Shown here: piece by piece, positions 23,262 through 33,925 of the stretch
Numbering within the stretch: position 1 is the stretch's first letter
How the letters are laid out: each line of letters begins with the position of its first letter
Source of the DNA: Irpex lacteus
Lineage: Eukaryota; Basidiomycota; Agaricomycetes; Polyporales; Irpicaceae
Assembly: GCA_001986395.2 (NCBI GenBank)
Contig: MQVO02000003.1
Location: 1,798,001-1,862,000, forward strand
Direction: 5' to 3'
DNA: 64,000 nt
Translations under genes and position numbers: made by a program
Notes under the pieces: model-generated
Seen by the model: only the letters and a program-made list of their open reading frames with translations
What the model was told of the DNA's origin: nothing
Databases searched by the model: none

Positions 23262-23935
23262 ATCAGCCGTGAGCTTTTATAGTCTTCATATGACTGAGAC
23301 AGTACCAACCTCTGCGGTACTCGGTAGGCCAGTCGCACAGTCACTAGGCTCCAATCGTTCTGAGGTCTTGAATGTCTCGGCTCTCGATCGTCACTCGAGA
23401 TAGTGTTTAGATTCGAAGTCTATTCCGGATCCTCAAGCACCCACAAGCTACAACGATATCGTCAGCTCTATACTCAGCGAATCTGCACTGGGAGAATGAG
23501 TACCTTACAAGTGTACTGCTTATTCGAGCAATCCAGGTGGTCCAGGTGACCGATGTGGCTGAAAGTAAGATCTATAAGCGCTCGAAATGGACGCACTCGA
23601 TCACTTGATGCGCCTCCCCACATTCGGTCTTGGTACGGGACGTCAAAGAACTCGAAGGTACTTATCGTAGCGACTTTCACGATTGGCACAGCTCTTGTTC
23701 CAGCATCACACGAGAAAGATAGGAGTTGGTGAAGAAATCCCCATTACAATGTTCCTCTATTAATCCACCATGCTTTTCTACTTTCTACAACGTCGACGAG
23801 GCCATAAACTATACAAGGTGTTACACTTTACTTCTGCTCGGGAAAATGGTACAACGGAGAATTAATTTTGATACAAGTGTCCAGGAGCCGCCGTCGCCGT
23901 CTGGGGGGTATTTGCTTTGCTAGATGCGAAAGCGT
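23262..23935. other. Intergenic sequence, no gene seen
   Basis: This lies between the CUE-domain gene promoter and the 3' end of the alcohol dehydrogenase gene. Nothing further is recognised. Confidence 0.5.
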
Positions 23936-25250
23936 TTACTGGTCGAAGTTGAGGACGATACGGCCGGCAATTTGGCCAGCCTCGAGAGCCTCGTATGTCT
24001 CCTTGAGGGAAGACAAGGGTTGAGTCTTGAAGACAACCTTGACCTTGCCGCGAGAAGCGATTTCGATGGCCTCGTAGGCATCCTGTCGGTTTCTGAAGAC
24101 AATTCTGTAAGCGGACTGCTGACGATCGTTGGATATACTGTAAACTACTCACCCGACATAAGAACCGTGGATGTTGATGCTCTTGACGACAGTCTGGAAG
24201 ATACCAGCACCGAGCTTGGCGTGTCCTGGGAGACCGACGATCATGAGGGTTCCTCCAGGGCGGAGGTAGTCGATAGCTTGCTCGTAAGCGGCGGAGGTGG
24301 CGGCGGTGACAACGGCGGTGTGTGGGCCGAGACCGTCGGTGGCGGCGACGATGTCCTTGACAAGGTCCTTGGACTCCTTGAAGTCGATCCACTTCTCAGC
24401 ACCAAGAGAGAGGACGAGGTCCCGCTTCTCAGCACCGGTATCGATGGCAAGGACACGCAGGCCAGCGGCGGCAGCGTATTGGACAGCCAAGTGTCCAAGT
24501 CCTCCTCCGGCACCGGGGAGAACGATCCAGTCGCCGATCTGGGAACCGCTGTACTTGATGGCACGGTAGACGGTTACACCCTATCAAACAACGGATCAGA
24601 AACGAATATCTGATAAGAATCAGAATTGAACTTACAGCGCAAAGGATGGAAGCAGCGGCAGCGCTGTCGAGGTTGTCGGGGATAGGGGTAACGTGCTCAA
24701 CATCGGAGCGACAATATTCCTGGAAGGTACCGTCGACGGTGAAGCCAGAGTACTGGCCCTTGGGGCAAACTGGGGTAACCAAGTGTCAACAAGACGTGAG
24801 AAGAAGCGCATCGGGAGATGCATGCGTACCTTGCTCGAGACCCTTCCTGCAGAATTCACACTTCAGGCAGGAGCTGGCAAGCCACTTGATGCCGACACGG
24901 TCGCCGAGCTTGACTGGAGAGTTGGCGGTGTGTGCGCCAATAGCGACAACATGACCGACACCCTGGATTGGAGAGAGATATTAGCTGCTGCATGACGATC
25001 AGATGACGTGTCGAACACTTGCCTCGTGACCACCGACGAGAGGGACGATAGAGGCTACTGGCCAGTCGTTCTTGGCACAATGCAAGTCGGTGTGGCAGAC
25101 ACCGGTGGAGACGAGCTTGACGAGACACTCGCCCGGCTTGAGGTCCTCAGGTTGGACTACGGGATGGTCCTTGCGGATTTCGAGAGCGGCACCGTGTGCT
25201 GGGACGACGGCGGCGGTCTGGGTCTTGGGGATGGTGAACTGAGGAGACAT
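23936..25250 (-). CDS. Zinc-dependent alcohol dehydrogenase (ADH1 type)
   Basis: Five exons (25250-25023, 24962-24830, 24769-24636, 24580-24153, 24092-23936) encode 359 residues of a medium-chain alcohol dehydrogenase. It interconverts ethanol and acetaldehyde with NAD. Catalytic zinc ligands are in GVCHTDLH and GGHEGVGH. The structural zinc site is CLKCEFCRKGLEQVC, with four Cys. The Rossmann motif is GAGGGLGHLAVQYAAA, and the substrate-side block YSGFTVDGTFQEYC matches yeast ADH1. The first intron has a GC donor (GAG|GCAAGTG) instead of GT, and splicing there gives the exact family sequence GGHE-GVGH. A TATA box lies 87 nt upstream of the ATG. The gene appears intact and is probably cytosolic and strongly expressed, given its TATA promoter. 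Confidence 0.93.
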
Positions 25251-25336
25251 TTGTGGGCGAGAGAGGTTTTTGTGGACCTGGTTGGGATGGAAGTTGGTGG
25301 GTGAGGATGAAGAAAGCAGACGCAGGAAGGAGGCAG

Positions 25337-25344
25337 TATTTATA
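25337..25344 (-). promoter_or_regulatory. TATA box of the alcohol dehydrogenase gene
   Basis: The minus strand reads TATAAATA 87 nt upstream of the ATG at 25250. Its position downstream of an in-frame ATG at 25412 argues that the longer re-reading is not normally transcribed. Confidence 0.65.
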
Positions 25345-25412
25345 GTGGAGGAGCGGAGCGGCCTCCCAGTGGGTGGCGTTCTGAGAAGCCTGCCGATATG
25401 GAAGTGGTTCAT

Positions 25413-27715
25413 GATACAGTTGAAGCAGCATCTCAGCTTGCCTTCAGTTTTTCTGTTTCTCGAGCACGGTCTCGATCGCTGGGCACCTGCCAGACATGCC
25501 TGTTCTCGATCCGGGCGGTTCTAACACTGCCTGTCACGCTCTCTGCAAAGCCGACAAAAATTGTGAGCTGCTCGGCGTCGGCGACGCTGCTCGAGCTCTG
25601 TCCAGACATTCCAGGGCTACACTCCGAAAGCAGTGCTCAAAGGGGCTAGATGGTGCAAACGGAACAACCAGATCAGGCGCCCGGTAGATCGCAGGCGAAG
25701 CCCCTGATAACGCTTATAGACGCCCATTACTTGGCCCAGATCATTGCTCTAGACAAGCCACGGCAGAGTGGCTTACAGCTCTTCCCTTTGTTGGTATGCA
25801 TCTTGCGCCAGCCTCTCTGCAAGCCTTGAACCACAACGGCAACAGCAAGATGTACGACGAGCACAACTGTCGGTACAGCAAGAAGACAGCAAAACCCGGA
25901 GCCGTGGATATTACGGTGGCCGCAACATATGAAATTGAGATGTCATTTTATTTCTCCGTCCTCTCATGTCGGCCCCAGCGCAGCGACCTACCCTATCCCA
26001 CAATCCTATAGGCTAATGCATGCTGACTAGCTCCCTTATTTTGTCCTATCCTTGCTCTAATTTAGGGGCTTCGCTCCCACACGCTCCAAGTCATCCGACG
26101 CTTGGAATCTAATCATTTCCGTACTAAGCAAGTGAGTCCACCAAATTCATCGTAACACCAACCCCACACCATGCGATTGGACGCACACGCGGCTTGTCGT
26201 ACTTAACTTCGCTGGTATTATCTTCGTCCTTTGCCAGATATCCCCACGTTTGTCTCTGACATATCAGTCCGATAGATGCAAGCAGTGCCAATGGTGTTGC
26301 GTCCCACATGTGTGCCTTGGTCCATCTCGTATGGATGAGATCGATAAAGCCTCTCATCCGAGGCGTTTGGACCGGACAGACCGTAAGCACCCCTATTTTT
26401 CATAAGCAAAGCAGCGAATTGAGCAGGAGACATATAGGCATTCCGTTGTGCGATTGGTTGGTTTGCTCGTTCGCGTCGGACACATGACAGGCAGCGGGCG
26501 TATTTGGTCCGCGAATAGTTCCCATGCTATCTCGAGTCGGGAGCTCATTTGCAGCAGATGTGTTCTTGTTGTTGCTGTCTGAATCGTCTGAGAAGCAAGC
26601 CAGAAGTTCATGTGCCTTACCCCACTCAACGGAAATAAGTTGATTTTCGAAATCACGAGGGCGAATTTGACCGTTCAGAAGCCGCAGGTTGCGATGCTCG
26701 TGCTGTCAAGTTGCTATTCATTCAACCCTAAACTCACATCTCATGACTTTAGTCCCTTTTACCCCGCAGTTCCAGGCAGGCTTGATATGTCAGGTGAGAG
26801 GTCACTGGGTGTTTGTACGTACATGATACCATTGAGTTGGGTGCACGCCAAGAATCAGAATCCATTTCCCCACAATACTTTCGGGTTGCCGCTTCGTCCG
26901 ATCGTTACAGGGACGCGGAAGACCTGGTAAGTGGCTGTTCTCATATTGACGACGAAGTCAAATTCGAGCTACGAATTAGACCGTGAGAAAGGTCCGTATG
27001 ATCTATCGTGTGCCCTACCGTTCTACCTTTCGAGACTGGTGGGTCCCATGACTTCCACTAGCCTACCTCGAGTGCCAGACAGCGTTGTTGCCCTATTGGC
27101 TCCTAGTATTAGTGGTCACATATCCAGGTTATTTTCTCATGAGTACCTTCAAATCGGGCCGATAGCTGTGGACGCTTACTGGTCGGTTGTGAACATTCCA
27201 TCGTCTGGTTTGCGAATAGTTCGCAATGCTCTAGACTGTCATTGCGATAAGAAAATACGGCATTTGCGTATGCAGTCTTACGTGGTTCCAAACGATGCCG
27301 AAATGTAGATATAGTACAAACATAACTGTCTGAAAGCAAGATAGTGTGAACAGCCGCATAAATGCAGGATTAGTATGTCCGAACAGAGCCTCAACTCAGG
27401 CCTTTGTTACTGTCGCTGGGCGAGACTCACTGCATGCAATGTACTCTACAGTAGCAGTACTACTTGGCAGAATATCGAAAGCCATCAATCGAAGACGAAG
27501 AGTGCATGACGAATCTGGGGTATCGTGGGAAATATTATAGACGCCGAAACCTCTTGTTCTGTGGCGAGCGCCGTTGTTGACTTTGACTTGGACCACAACG
27601 ACCTCGACGACCTTGACGGCGTTCGCGACTCACTTTCACGACTTTCACGACAAACTACTCTACATACATCACTAATCTTTCTATCTATTCTATACTACTA
27701 TCAGCTAACTCTATC
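25413..27715. other. Gene-poor intergenic stretch of 2.3 kb
   Basis: Only short open frames without recognisable protein content were seen on either strand. No inverted repeat, LTR or RNA gene was identified by eye. The last 150 bases before the kinase gene are CT/AC-rich, as expected of a 5' UTR. Confidence 0.5.
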
Positions 27716-30700
27716 ATGTCATCTGTCACCGACGCTCCCCCTCGTGCTCCCCCCGTCAAGTACAAAGCCCCCCTCGGCACTCGCTGGGAGAAGGAGAAGG
27801 CCGCCGCAGGTTCCGGCGCATTCGACTACCCCGACGACGCTCAATATGTTGGTCCGTGGATCATCGGCGAGTGTGTTGGTAAAGGCGCGAGCGGGCACGT
27901 CAAGATTGCGAGACATCGACGCACCGGCCAACTCGCCGCCATCAAGATTCTCCCCATCCAACCATTTGTCTCTCGTGCAGTATCTCAGGCGTCGCAGGCG
28001 AAAACCGAGAAACAACGTTTGGGCATCGATAGGGAAATCACGATGATGAAGCTTATGGACCATCCCAACATTATGCGCATCTACGACGTGTACGAAGGCG
28101 AGAAGGAACTGTACCTCATTCTGGAGTATATCGAAGGAGGCGAACTGTTCGACTTCCTTGTCAACCGTGGGAAGCTTGCGCCTCTGGAGGCGTTGGGGTA
28201 CTTCAAGCAGATCGTCTATGGTTTGAACTATGCTCACACGTTCTCGATTATCCACCGCGACCTGAAGCCAGAGAACATCTTGATTCACTCGCTGGACCCT
28301 CCGCTCGTCAAGATTGCTGACTGGGGAATGGCGGCCTTCGCTCCGCCGACTTTGCAACTGGAAACTAGCTGTGGCAGTCCTCATTACGCGAGCCCTGAGA
28401 TCGTTAATGGACATCGGTACACTGGTACTGCGACGGACATCTGGAGTTGTGGTGTGATTCTCTACGCTTTGCTCACTGGTCGCTTGCCTTTCGACGACAA
28501 GAACGTTCGCGTCCTGCTCAGTAAGGTCAAGACGGGAAGATACGAGATGCCTCATTCGATCGACCCATTGGCGAAGGACCTTCTTGCTCGTATGCTTGTC
28601 GTCGACGTTAAGAAGAGAATCACCGTGAGTTGCTCTCTGTCGACATTAAAGGTGATACTAACACACGAGTAGATGAGTGAGATTCTGGAGCACCCTTGGC
28701 TAGTAGGCTACACTCCTGGTATCACATATGTTCCCGCTCCCCCTGTCTCTGAGCTTGCGAAGCCACTTCAATCGGTCTTGCACATCGATAGGGATCTCTT
28801 CCAATCCATCTGCGTCATTTGGGGTCGACATGCCGATCCTGACTCTATCAAGGCCGACTTACTCAGTCCGGAGAGCGAGGGTACTCTCGCGAAGGCCTTT
28901 TACTTCCTCTTGCACAAGCATCGCGAACGTGCTATGGAAGAACACGGCATTCTCATGGACGATATCGCTAAATCTCCCGGCAAGGTCGTCACCAAGCAGT
29001 ACTCTACTCCGAAGTCTCGCATCCGTGTCGCACGCCCACAAGTTGCTGCAAAAGCGGATATGCTTCCTGCGCGTGCTAGTCGTGCATCATCTGTGGGACC
29101 TTCCAGAACCCCTTCTCCCAACCCTCCGATTCAACTTGCTATCAGATCTGTGACTGAGCATGCGGCTGGCCGTGATTCTCTCCCTCCGCCTGTTGGGCCC
29201 AGGGCGAACCGCTCTCGACCAACGTCATCTCCTGTCGACGTGATGATGGCCGATGCCTATCAACGCGTCTCTGAAGCACGAAGGGATGCTCGTTCTGCTG
29301 TTCGCTCGATGTCTACCGATTCTGCAGAACCCTCTCATGCTATGCGTATGACGGACGTGCTGGCGAATCTTCCTCCCCAGGTCCAGTCTCCTCATGTGTA
29401 CCGCCGTGCATCTGCTCTTCCATCTGGTACTGCTTCTGGCCGTGCTTCTCTCAACCTCTCTCAGGTCACCAACGGACAGAGCTCACGCTCATCTGCCCCT
29501 GGTTCTGGGTCTGCTTCCGGTTATACGTCTACTTCTTCCGCTCTGCAGTCTCCCGTGCCAAGACAAGCTACTCAACCTCAGATATTGCCCATGATCACCG
29601 CACCGCGGGTTCCCGACGCTGAACTGCAGAAGACGTTCGATGACTACGCTAGCATGGTGAACGCACAAGCCCAGAACTGGAACTTGACACGTGCCCAAAT
29701 GAACACGGTATACTCTCCGACGTCGCCTCAGTACGTGCCTATGGATATCGATCAGCCCGAACGACCGGTGATTCGCAACGTTCTCGGGAATATCCCTGAG
29801 ATACTGCAGCGGGAGACTGAAGCGAGGAAGGCGAGAGCGGCGGCTGTTGAGGATAAAGAGAACGTCTCGAACAATGGAACGAAGAAGCAGTCGCAGTCGC
29901 AGTCTAGCGGCCTGGGCTTTGGGTCGAGCGTTGCTATTGCTCCGCTAAGCAAGGAGATGGGCAACGTGGTTTACGCTGGTGGTACGGAGAGAGAAAAGGA
30001 GAGGAAGGATAAGAAGCATCGTGGTACGTTAAGTCTTCGATCTGGTGAAGCGCCGTTATTGACGATTACTGGTACAGCTTCTGCCCTTGACTTGGTAGCT
30101 TCCCCTCCTCTGCACAAACGGTCGACGTTCTCTGCGATTGGCTCTCCCACCTTGATGTCGCCCCCACAACAGTCCTCTCTCCTTGGTTCTCCGGCGGTAG
30201 GAGAGTTCAAGGGCTGGTTCCAGAATCTCTTTCATTGGAAAGTCCAATCTTACGTCCTCTACTCGGTCGAAGAGCTCGTGACTACACGTACTCGTCTCAT
30301 CCAGATCCTCGACTCGCTCGGTGTCGTCATTTTCGAAGACGCGTGCGGTGCGCTCAAGTGCCGCGTCGAAGACGTATTCGATGGCTCCTCGCAGATCCAG
30401 AAGCACGTGCGGTTCCGCGTGGAGGTCTCCTCGACTACGGCATACTTGCAGTCGGGTACTCCGCGCCTCGGACATCAAGCTCAGAACGCGATGGTGATGT
30501 CGCCTCCGATGAGCACCCACTCGCAAATGAGCTCTGTGAGGACAAGGTCGAACTTCGAACGGATCCATGGGTTTGAGACTATCAGCGCGTTGATCTTGGA
30601 GAAGGGGTCGTTGACAATGTTCAAGCATGTGTGTCAGCGTGTCAAGAAGGAGTGGGCGTTCGATGGAGCGCATTCACCTGCCATGGGCGGCGTAACGACG

Positions 30701-30727
30701 AGCCTCGATCAGAGGATCATGTCTTAA
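27716..30727 (+). CDS. Gin4/Nim1-family serine/threonine kinase with KA1-like tail and DWG motif
   Basis: Two exons (27716-28624, 28673-30727, intron 48 nt) give 987 residues. The kinase domain spans about residues 44-320: P-loop GKGASGHVK, VAIK lysine at about 77 in AAIKIL, HRDLKPEN with catalytic Asp at about 182, activation segment TSCGSPHYASPE, and DIWSCGVILYALLTGRLPF. This is the CAMK-type fungal Gin4/Hsl1/Cdr2 class, which links septins and cell size to the G2/M switch. A long Ser/Pro-rich linker follows. The C-terminus (about 815-985; GWFQNLFHWKVQSYVLYS to MFKHVCQRVKKEW) resembles the membrane-binding KA1 domain. The magnesium-binding motif reads DWG (Asp about 202) rather than DFG. 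All catalytic residues are present, so activity is expected. Confidence 0.88.
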
Positions 30728-31046
30728 ACGCACACGACGGTCGATGGAAGGTGAAGGGGAGGAAGTGGCGTGCTCGATGGTATGGACGGCGTGGATGGCA
30801 TACACAGACAATTACCCTAATCTCATTATCACTCAACTATTCATACGTTCTTTTAGTTACTCTAATCAATGTAGCCATGCCTACCTTAGTTTTATACAAC
30901 AACAACAACATCTCTAGTCTTCAGAATATCGTATAAGCTTAGACTGAACTCCATCGGCTGACGTGCTGCTTCAAAGCTTCACTCATGGCACTAGTAAGCT
31001 GTATCAAAATCGAGCGTAACATTCCACATTGCGCTACAAACTAGGA
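30728..31046. other. Convergent intergenic gap, no gene seen
   Basis: Here the 3' ends of the plus-strand kinase gene and the minus-strand protease gene face each other. AT-rich runs such as ACAACAACAACA at about 30897-30908 probably belong to the 3' UTRs. Confidence 0.4.
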
Positions 31047-32501
31047 CTACTTCAATGTCGCGAACCCAACCCTGTTCTGCCCAAGATCGTACACCGAGTA
31101 AACGTTCTGTAAGAAGACATCCCCCACTATCCAGAACGGCAGCGACGGCGATGCAACGATGCCTCCTACGCATTGACTTGAGGTCACTGTCTCTCGTCCA
31201 AGGTTGAACAGCCCCGGGTCAATCTTGAACGCCTGACCGCCGAAAGTGAAGCTGACTTGCGGTGTCGAAGAACAAGGGAAGGTATAGTACCCAGGACCAA
31301 CGCTTGACGACGCGTCCTTGCTCCCTGGGATCTTGGAGTAGAATGATTTGACGTGGGAGGCGTCGCCGATGATGAGCGTCGTGCCGGTGTCAATGACGGA
31401 GGGAAGAGGCCCGACGGCAGACTTGCCGTTGACGGAAACCGTATCAAGGTTGACTTGCCAGTAGCCCTGTAAAGAACAAGACTTGTCAGCCTCCGGTATC
31501 GTTTCTTGTATGGCTGCATTATTCATACCTTCTCTGTAACTGGAGCATACGTGATCGCCCCGGTATACTGACTAGAATCTACACCTCCCAGAGTCAAAAC
31601 CGAGCCTTTTGAAGTGAGCTTGAAGGCGAAGATGGCCTGTGAGACTTGCTTCTGAGCAACGAGACTCTGGAACAGCGGCGGAGCGTTGTAATCCGATATC
31701 GATTGGTAGGCCATGCCGAGCAGTCCATCTGGCGGGAAGTAGGCTGCTGAGAAACCCTCCGAGTATTGACTCGCCGCACCGAGGGTCTGGCCGTTAGCCT
31801 GTGATTCGCGAAGACGTCAGCCACCAGTTGCTTAGCCAAATGGGGAGCAAGGAACGTACTGTCAGCCCAGCCATGGTCACCGTATCCAGATACTGCTCGC
31901 CCTCCACAGTGTCCCCTCCTCCGTATGCGAGGCTGAACGTCCGGTGTCGATCAATAGACGATGAGCTCGACGCTGGGTCGTATATCTTGTGGCCAGAACA
32001 GGTCTGACATTTGGGTCCGGGGAGGAAGAGATCGCTACTTCCCGTATCCAACTGAACAGTGTATGTCTTCGCTGGAGTGCCGACACTGATAGCTCCCTCC
32101 CACAGGGAGCCGTCGTCATCTTGGAGGGGTTCGGCGCCCTTAGAGGTGCGGCCAGTGATAGGGCTGAGAGCGGGAGGGAAGACGAAGCCGGCTGCGAGAG
32201 GGTGATCTTGGCCGGTGTTCGCCTTGTATGCAGCCAAACCATTGGCGTATTTGCTGATGCACAAAGTCAGTCTTGACACGACACCGAAGGCAAATGACGG
32301 GACTTACAAGATGGCTGAGGTCAGCTTCTCCTGAAGAAGCTGGGGGTCTACTGTGTCGGCCTGGAGAGGGCTTCGCTTGGTCAAGGGAATGTCAATCCTG
32401 CTAGCCTCCTGGGCGAGAGGGGAAGAAAGGGCAGCCAGCTGCATGGAGAAGAAAACAACTGCGATGGTCAACATCGTGAACGAAAGCAAAGAGGAAAGCA
32501 A
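31047..32501 (-). CDS. Secreted pepsin-type (A1) aspartic protease
   Basis: Four exons (32501-32308, 32253-31860, 31798-31529, 31466-31047) give 425 residues. The N-terminus is a signal peptide (hydrophobic core MLTIAVVFFSMQLAAL). The first Met at 32501 or the second at 32474 could be the start. A propeptide with the dibasic site LTKRSPL follows. The two catalytic aspartates are in VQLDTGSSDLFLPG (about residue 134) and SVIDTGTTLIIG (about residue 312). The flap region contains SLAYGGGDTVEG, and the C-terminal block FWIVGDVFLQNVYSVYDLG is typical of the family. A disulfide pair (CQTC) follows the first active site. The enzyme digests extracellular protein at acidic pH. There is no C-terminal GPI signal, so it is probably freely secreted. 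Confidence 0.92.
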
Positions 32502-32835
32502 AAGGATAGCGGAGAAGGTGGTGGAATGAGGGGAAGAGAGGTAAGGAGCATTGTACGAGTTTCATGCTCTTTTAACAGGCAGACGGTGCGGCTAACTTGT
32601 CAGCCGTCGGAAGTCAGCCTTCCGTGGCGGATTACAGAGTGAGCCTGACAGGTATATCTCAGTCGACATTCAAATGAGCGAAGATGGTTACTTTTGACGC
32701 CTCCGCAACTACGAGCCACACACACTTCGAGCTGGCAGGATCTAGTAGTTGTTCGTTGTTGAGCTAGTGTACAGTTTGATAATTCATATTCTGGCAGTGG
32801 GCTTTACATGATGCTACAAGTTTACTGAACAAAAG
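32502..32835. other. Promoter region of the aspartic protease gene
   Basis: This gap lies between the protease start and the end of the split PIMT gene. No TATA box is obvious and no gene is seen. Confidence 0.4.
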
Positions 32836-33035
32836 TTAGATTGGGTATACGGGCGGCTCGTGTACGATACCCACCTTCTTTCTGTCTGTTAAAGGCACAT
32901 ACTGGGGTCGTAGTGTTGACAACTCGATGAATATACGGTCCAGATAAAGACACATACCATTACATCCATCAATTCTTTCTTCGTTACGTTTCCCTGCTCA
33001 TCCTTGTCGACCTGCAGAATGACTTGAGAGTCAGT
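32836..33035 (-). pseudogene. Severed 3' part of the PIMT gene
   Basis: This is the C-terminal coding end of a protein-L-isoaspartate O-methyltransferase, cut off from its 5' part by the retrotransposon at 33036-39277. On the minus strand it starts at the target-site duplication and reads SQVILQVDKDEQGNVTKKEL, then an intron (32957-32902, GTATGT...CCCCAG), then YVPLTDRKKVG, and stops at 32836-32838. VDKDxxGNVTKxxL and YVPLTD are signature C-terminal blocks of PIMT. Counting the TCAGT duplication once, the two halves together give 717 coding nt, exactly 239 codons including the stop. The break is therefore caused only by the insertion. Confidence 0.9.
33031..33035. repeat. Target-site duplication, left copy
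   Basis: TCAGT directly precedes the 5' LTR and is repeated directly after the 3' LTR. Five bases is the usual duplication size for Ty3 integrases. Confidence 0.9.
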
Positions 33036-33273
33036 TGTAACCCCGACCTAGGGTTACAACACGTGCGCGCTTCCTATTTAGGAAACGCTATAAGTTCGTT
33101 CGCTCTGGCCTTCGTCGTCTCTTCAGTATCTCTTACTGAGGTCTCGACGAAGGTACGTATTATTACTATTCATGTATATGAGTATCTCTTACTGAGGTCT
33201 CGACGAAGTCAATCCAGTGCTTGTTCCCGTTCTGGTTTCTCTTTGAGTGTTTCCGGCTGTACGCCGGCTTCCA
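33036..33273 (+). repeat. 5' LTR
   Basis: The LTR is 238 bp and begins TG and ends CA. It contains a 28-bp direct repeat (33125-33152 and 33181-33208). It also has a near-palindrome at its start (GTAACCC...GGGTTAC) and a TATAAG at about 33091. Confidence 0.92.
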
Positions 33274-33925
33274 CTTTTTTTTGAACGCCGGACAAACGCC
33301 CCCACACCGACTTCTGCATCCGCGAGCGATAGCATCGCGGAAGCATCTCAGTTCACATCTGGTACCTTACCCCACACCATATCTCGAATCTCAAGTCCGT
33401 ATCGCGCGTATTGGTCGACATATACGAGCTCGACAACATCGCGCTTAGGCGCCAAGCCTCGATACCAACATACCACCCGCACAGGTCCCGACGGACCTGC
33501 AACAGGAGGCGGAGGACCTAGGACGGAAACTTACGAGGCAAACGGCGCGGCAAATACAACATAGGAGACAGCAAGCTGTCGTCCTGTCGCTTGAGGTTGA
33601 TCAGCTCGAGCAGCTGTTAAACGAAGGCGAATTGTCCGCTCCCTCCTCACTTTCCTCCATCACAGGGTCAGAATCCGAACCTCAACAACCGCATATATCG
33701 ACACCTGTCGGTAATTCCCCACCTGTCACCCCCGGTTCAGCCGGTTCTCCTGCATCACCCGTTCCCACCAGTCCTTCTAGCCCCATTGCACCTGTCACAC
33801 AACTCAACAATATCTCACCCGCTCTCACCCCACCTGCAAAAGCCACCACGACTTCATATCGCCGTTACTCGTCAGATTCTGATTCTGACTCCGACCTTCC
33901 CACACGACCCGTCATTAGTCGCAAC

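Noticed and set aside
25251..25412. In-frame N-terminal extension of the alcohol dehydrogenase that resembles a mitochondrial presequence (54 residues with no Asp or Glu).
   Set aside because: The TATA box at 25337-25344 lies downstream of that ATG, so the main transcript should start after it. The ATG at 25250 gives the normal ADH1 length.
27719..28555. Long antisense open frame opposite the kinase domain.
   Set aside because: It mirrors the codon structure of the real kinase and has no protein family character; similar shadows occur opposite the polyprotein and the CUE-domain gene.
33024..33564. Small open frames in the 5' LTR and leader as separate genes.
   Set aside because: They are duplicated in the 3' LTR or overlap the gag leader and show no domain content.
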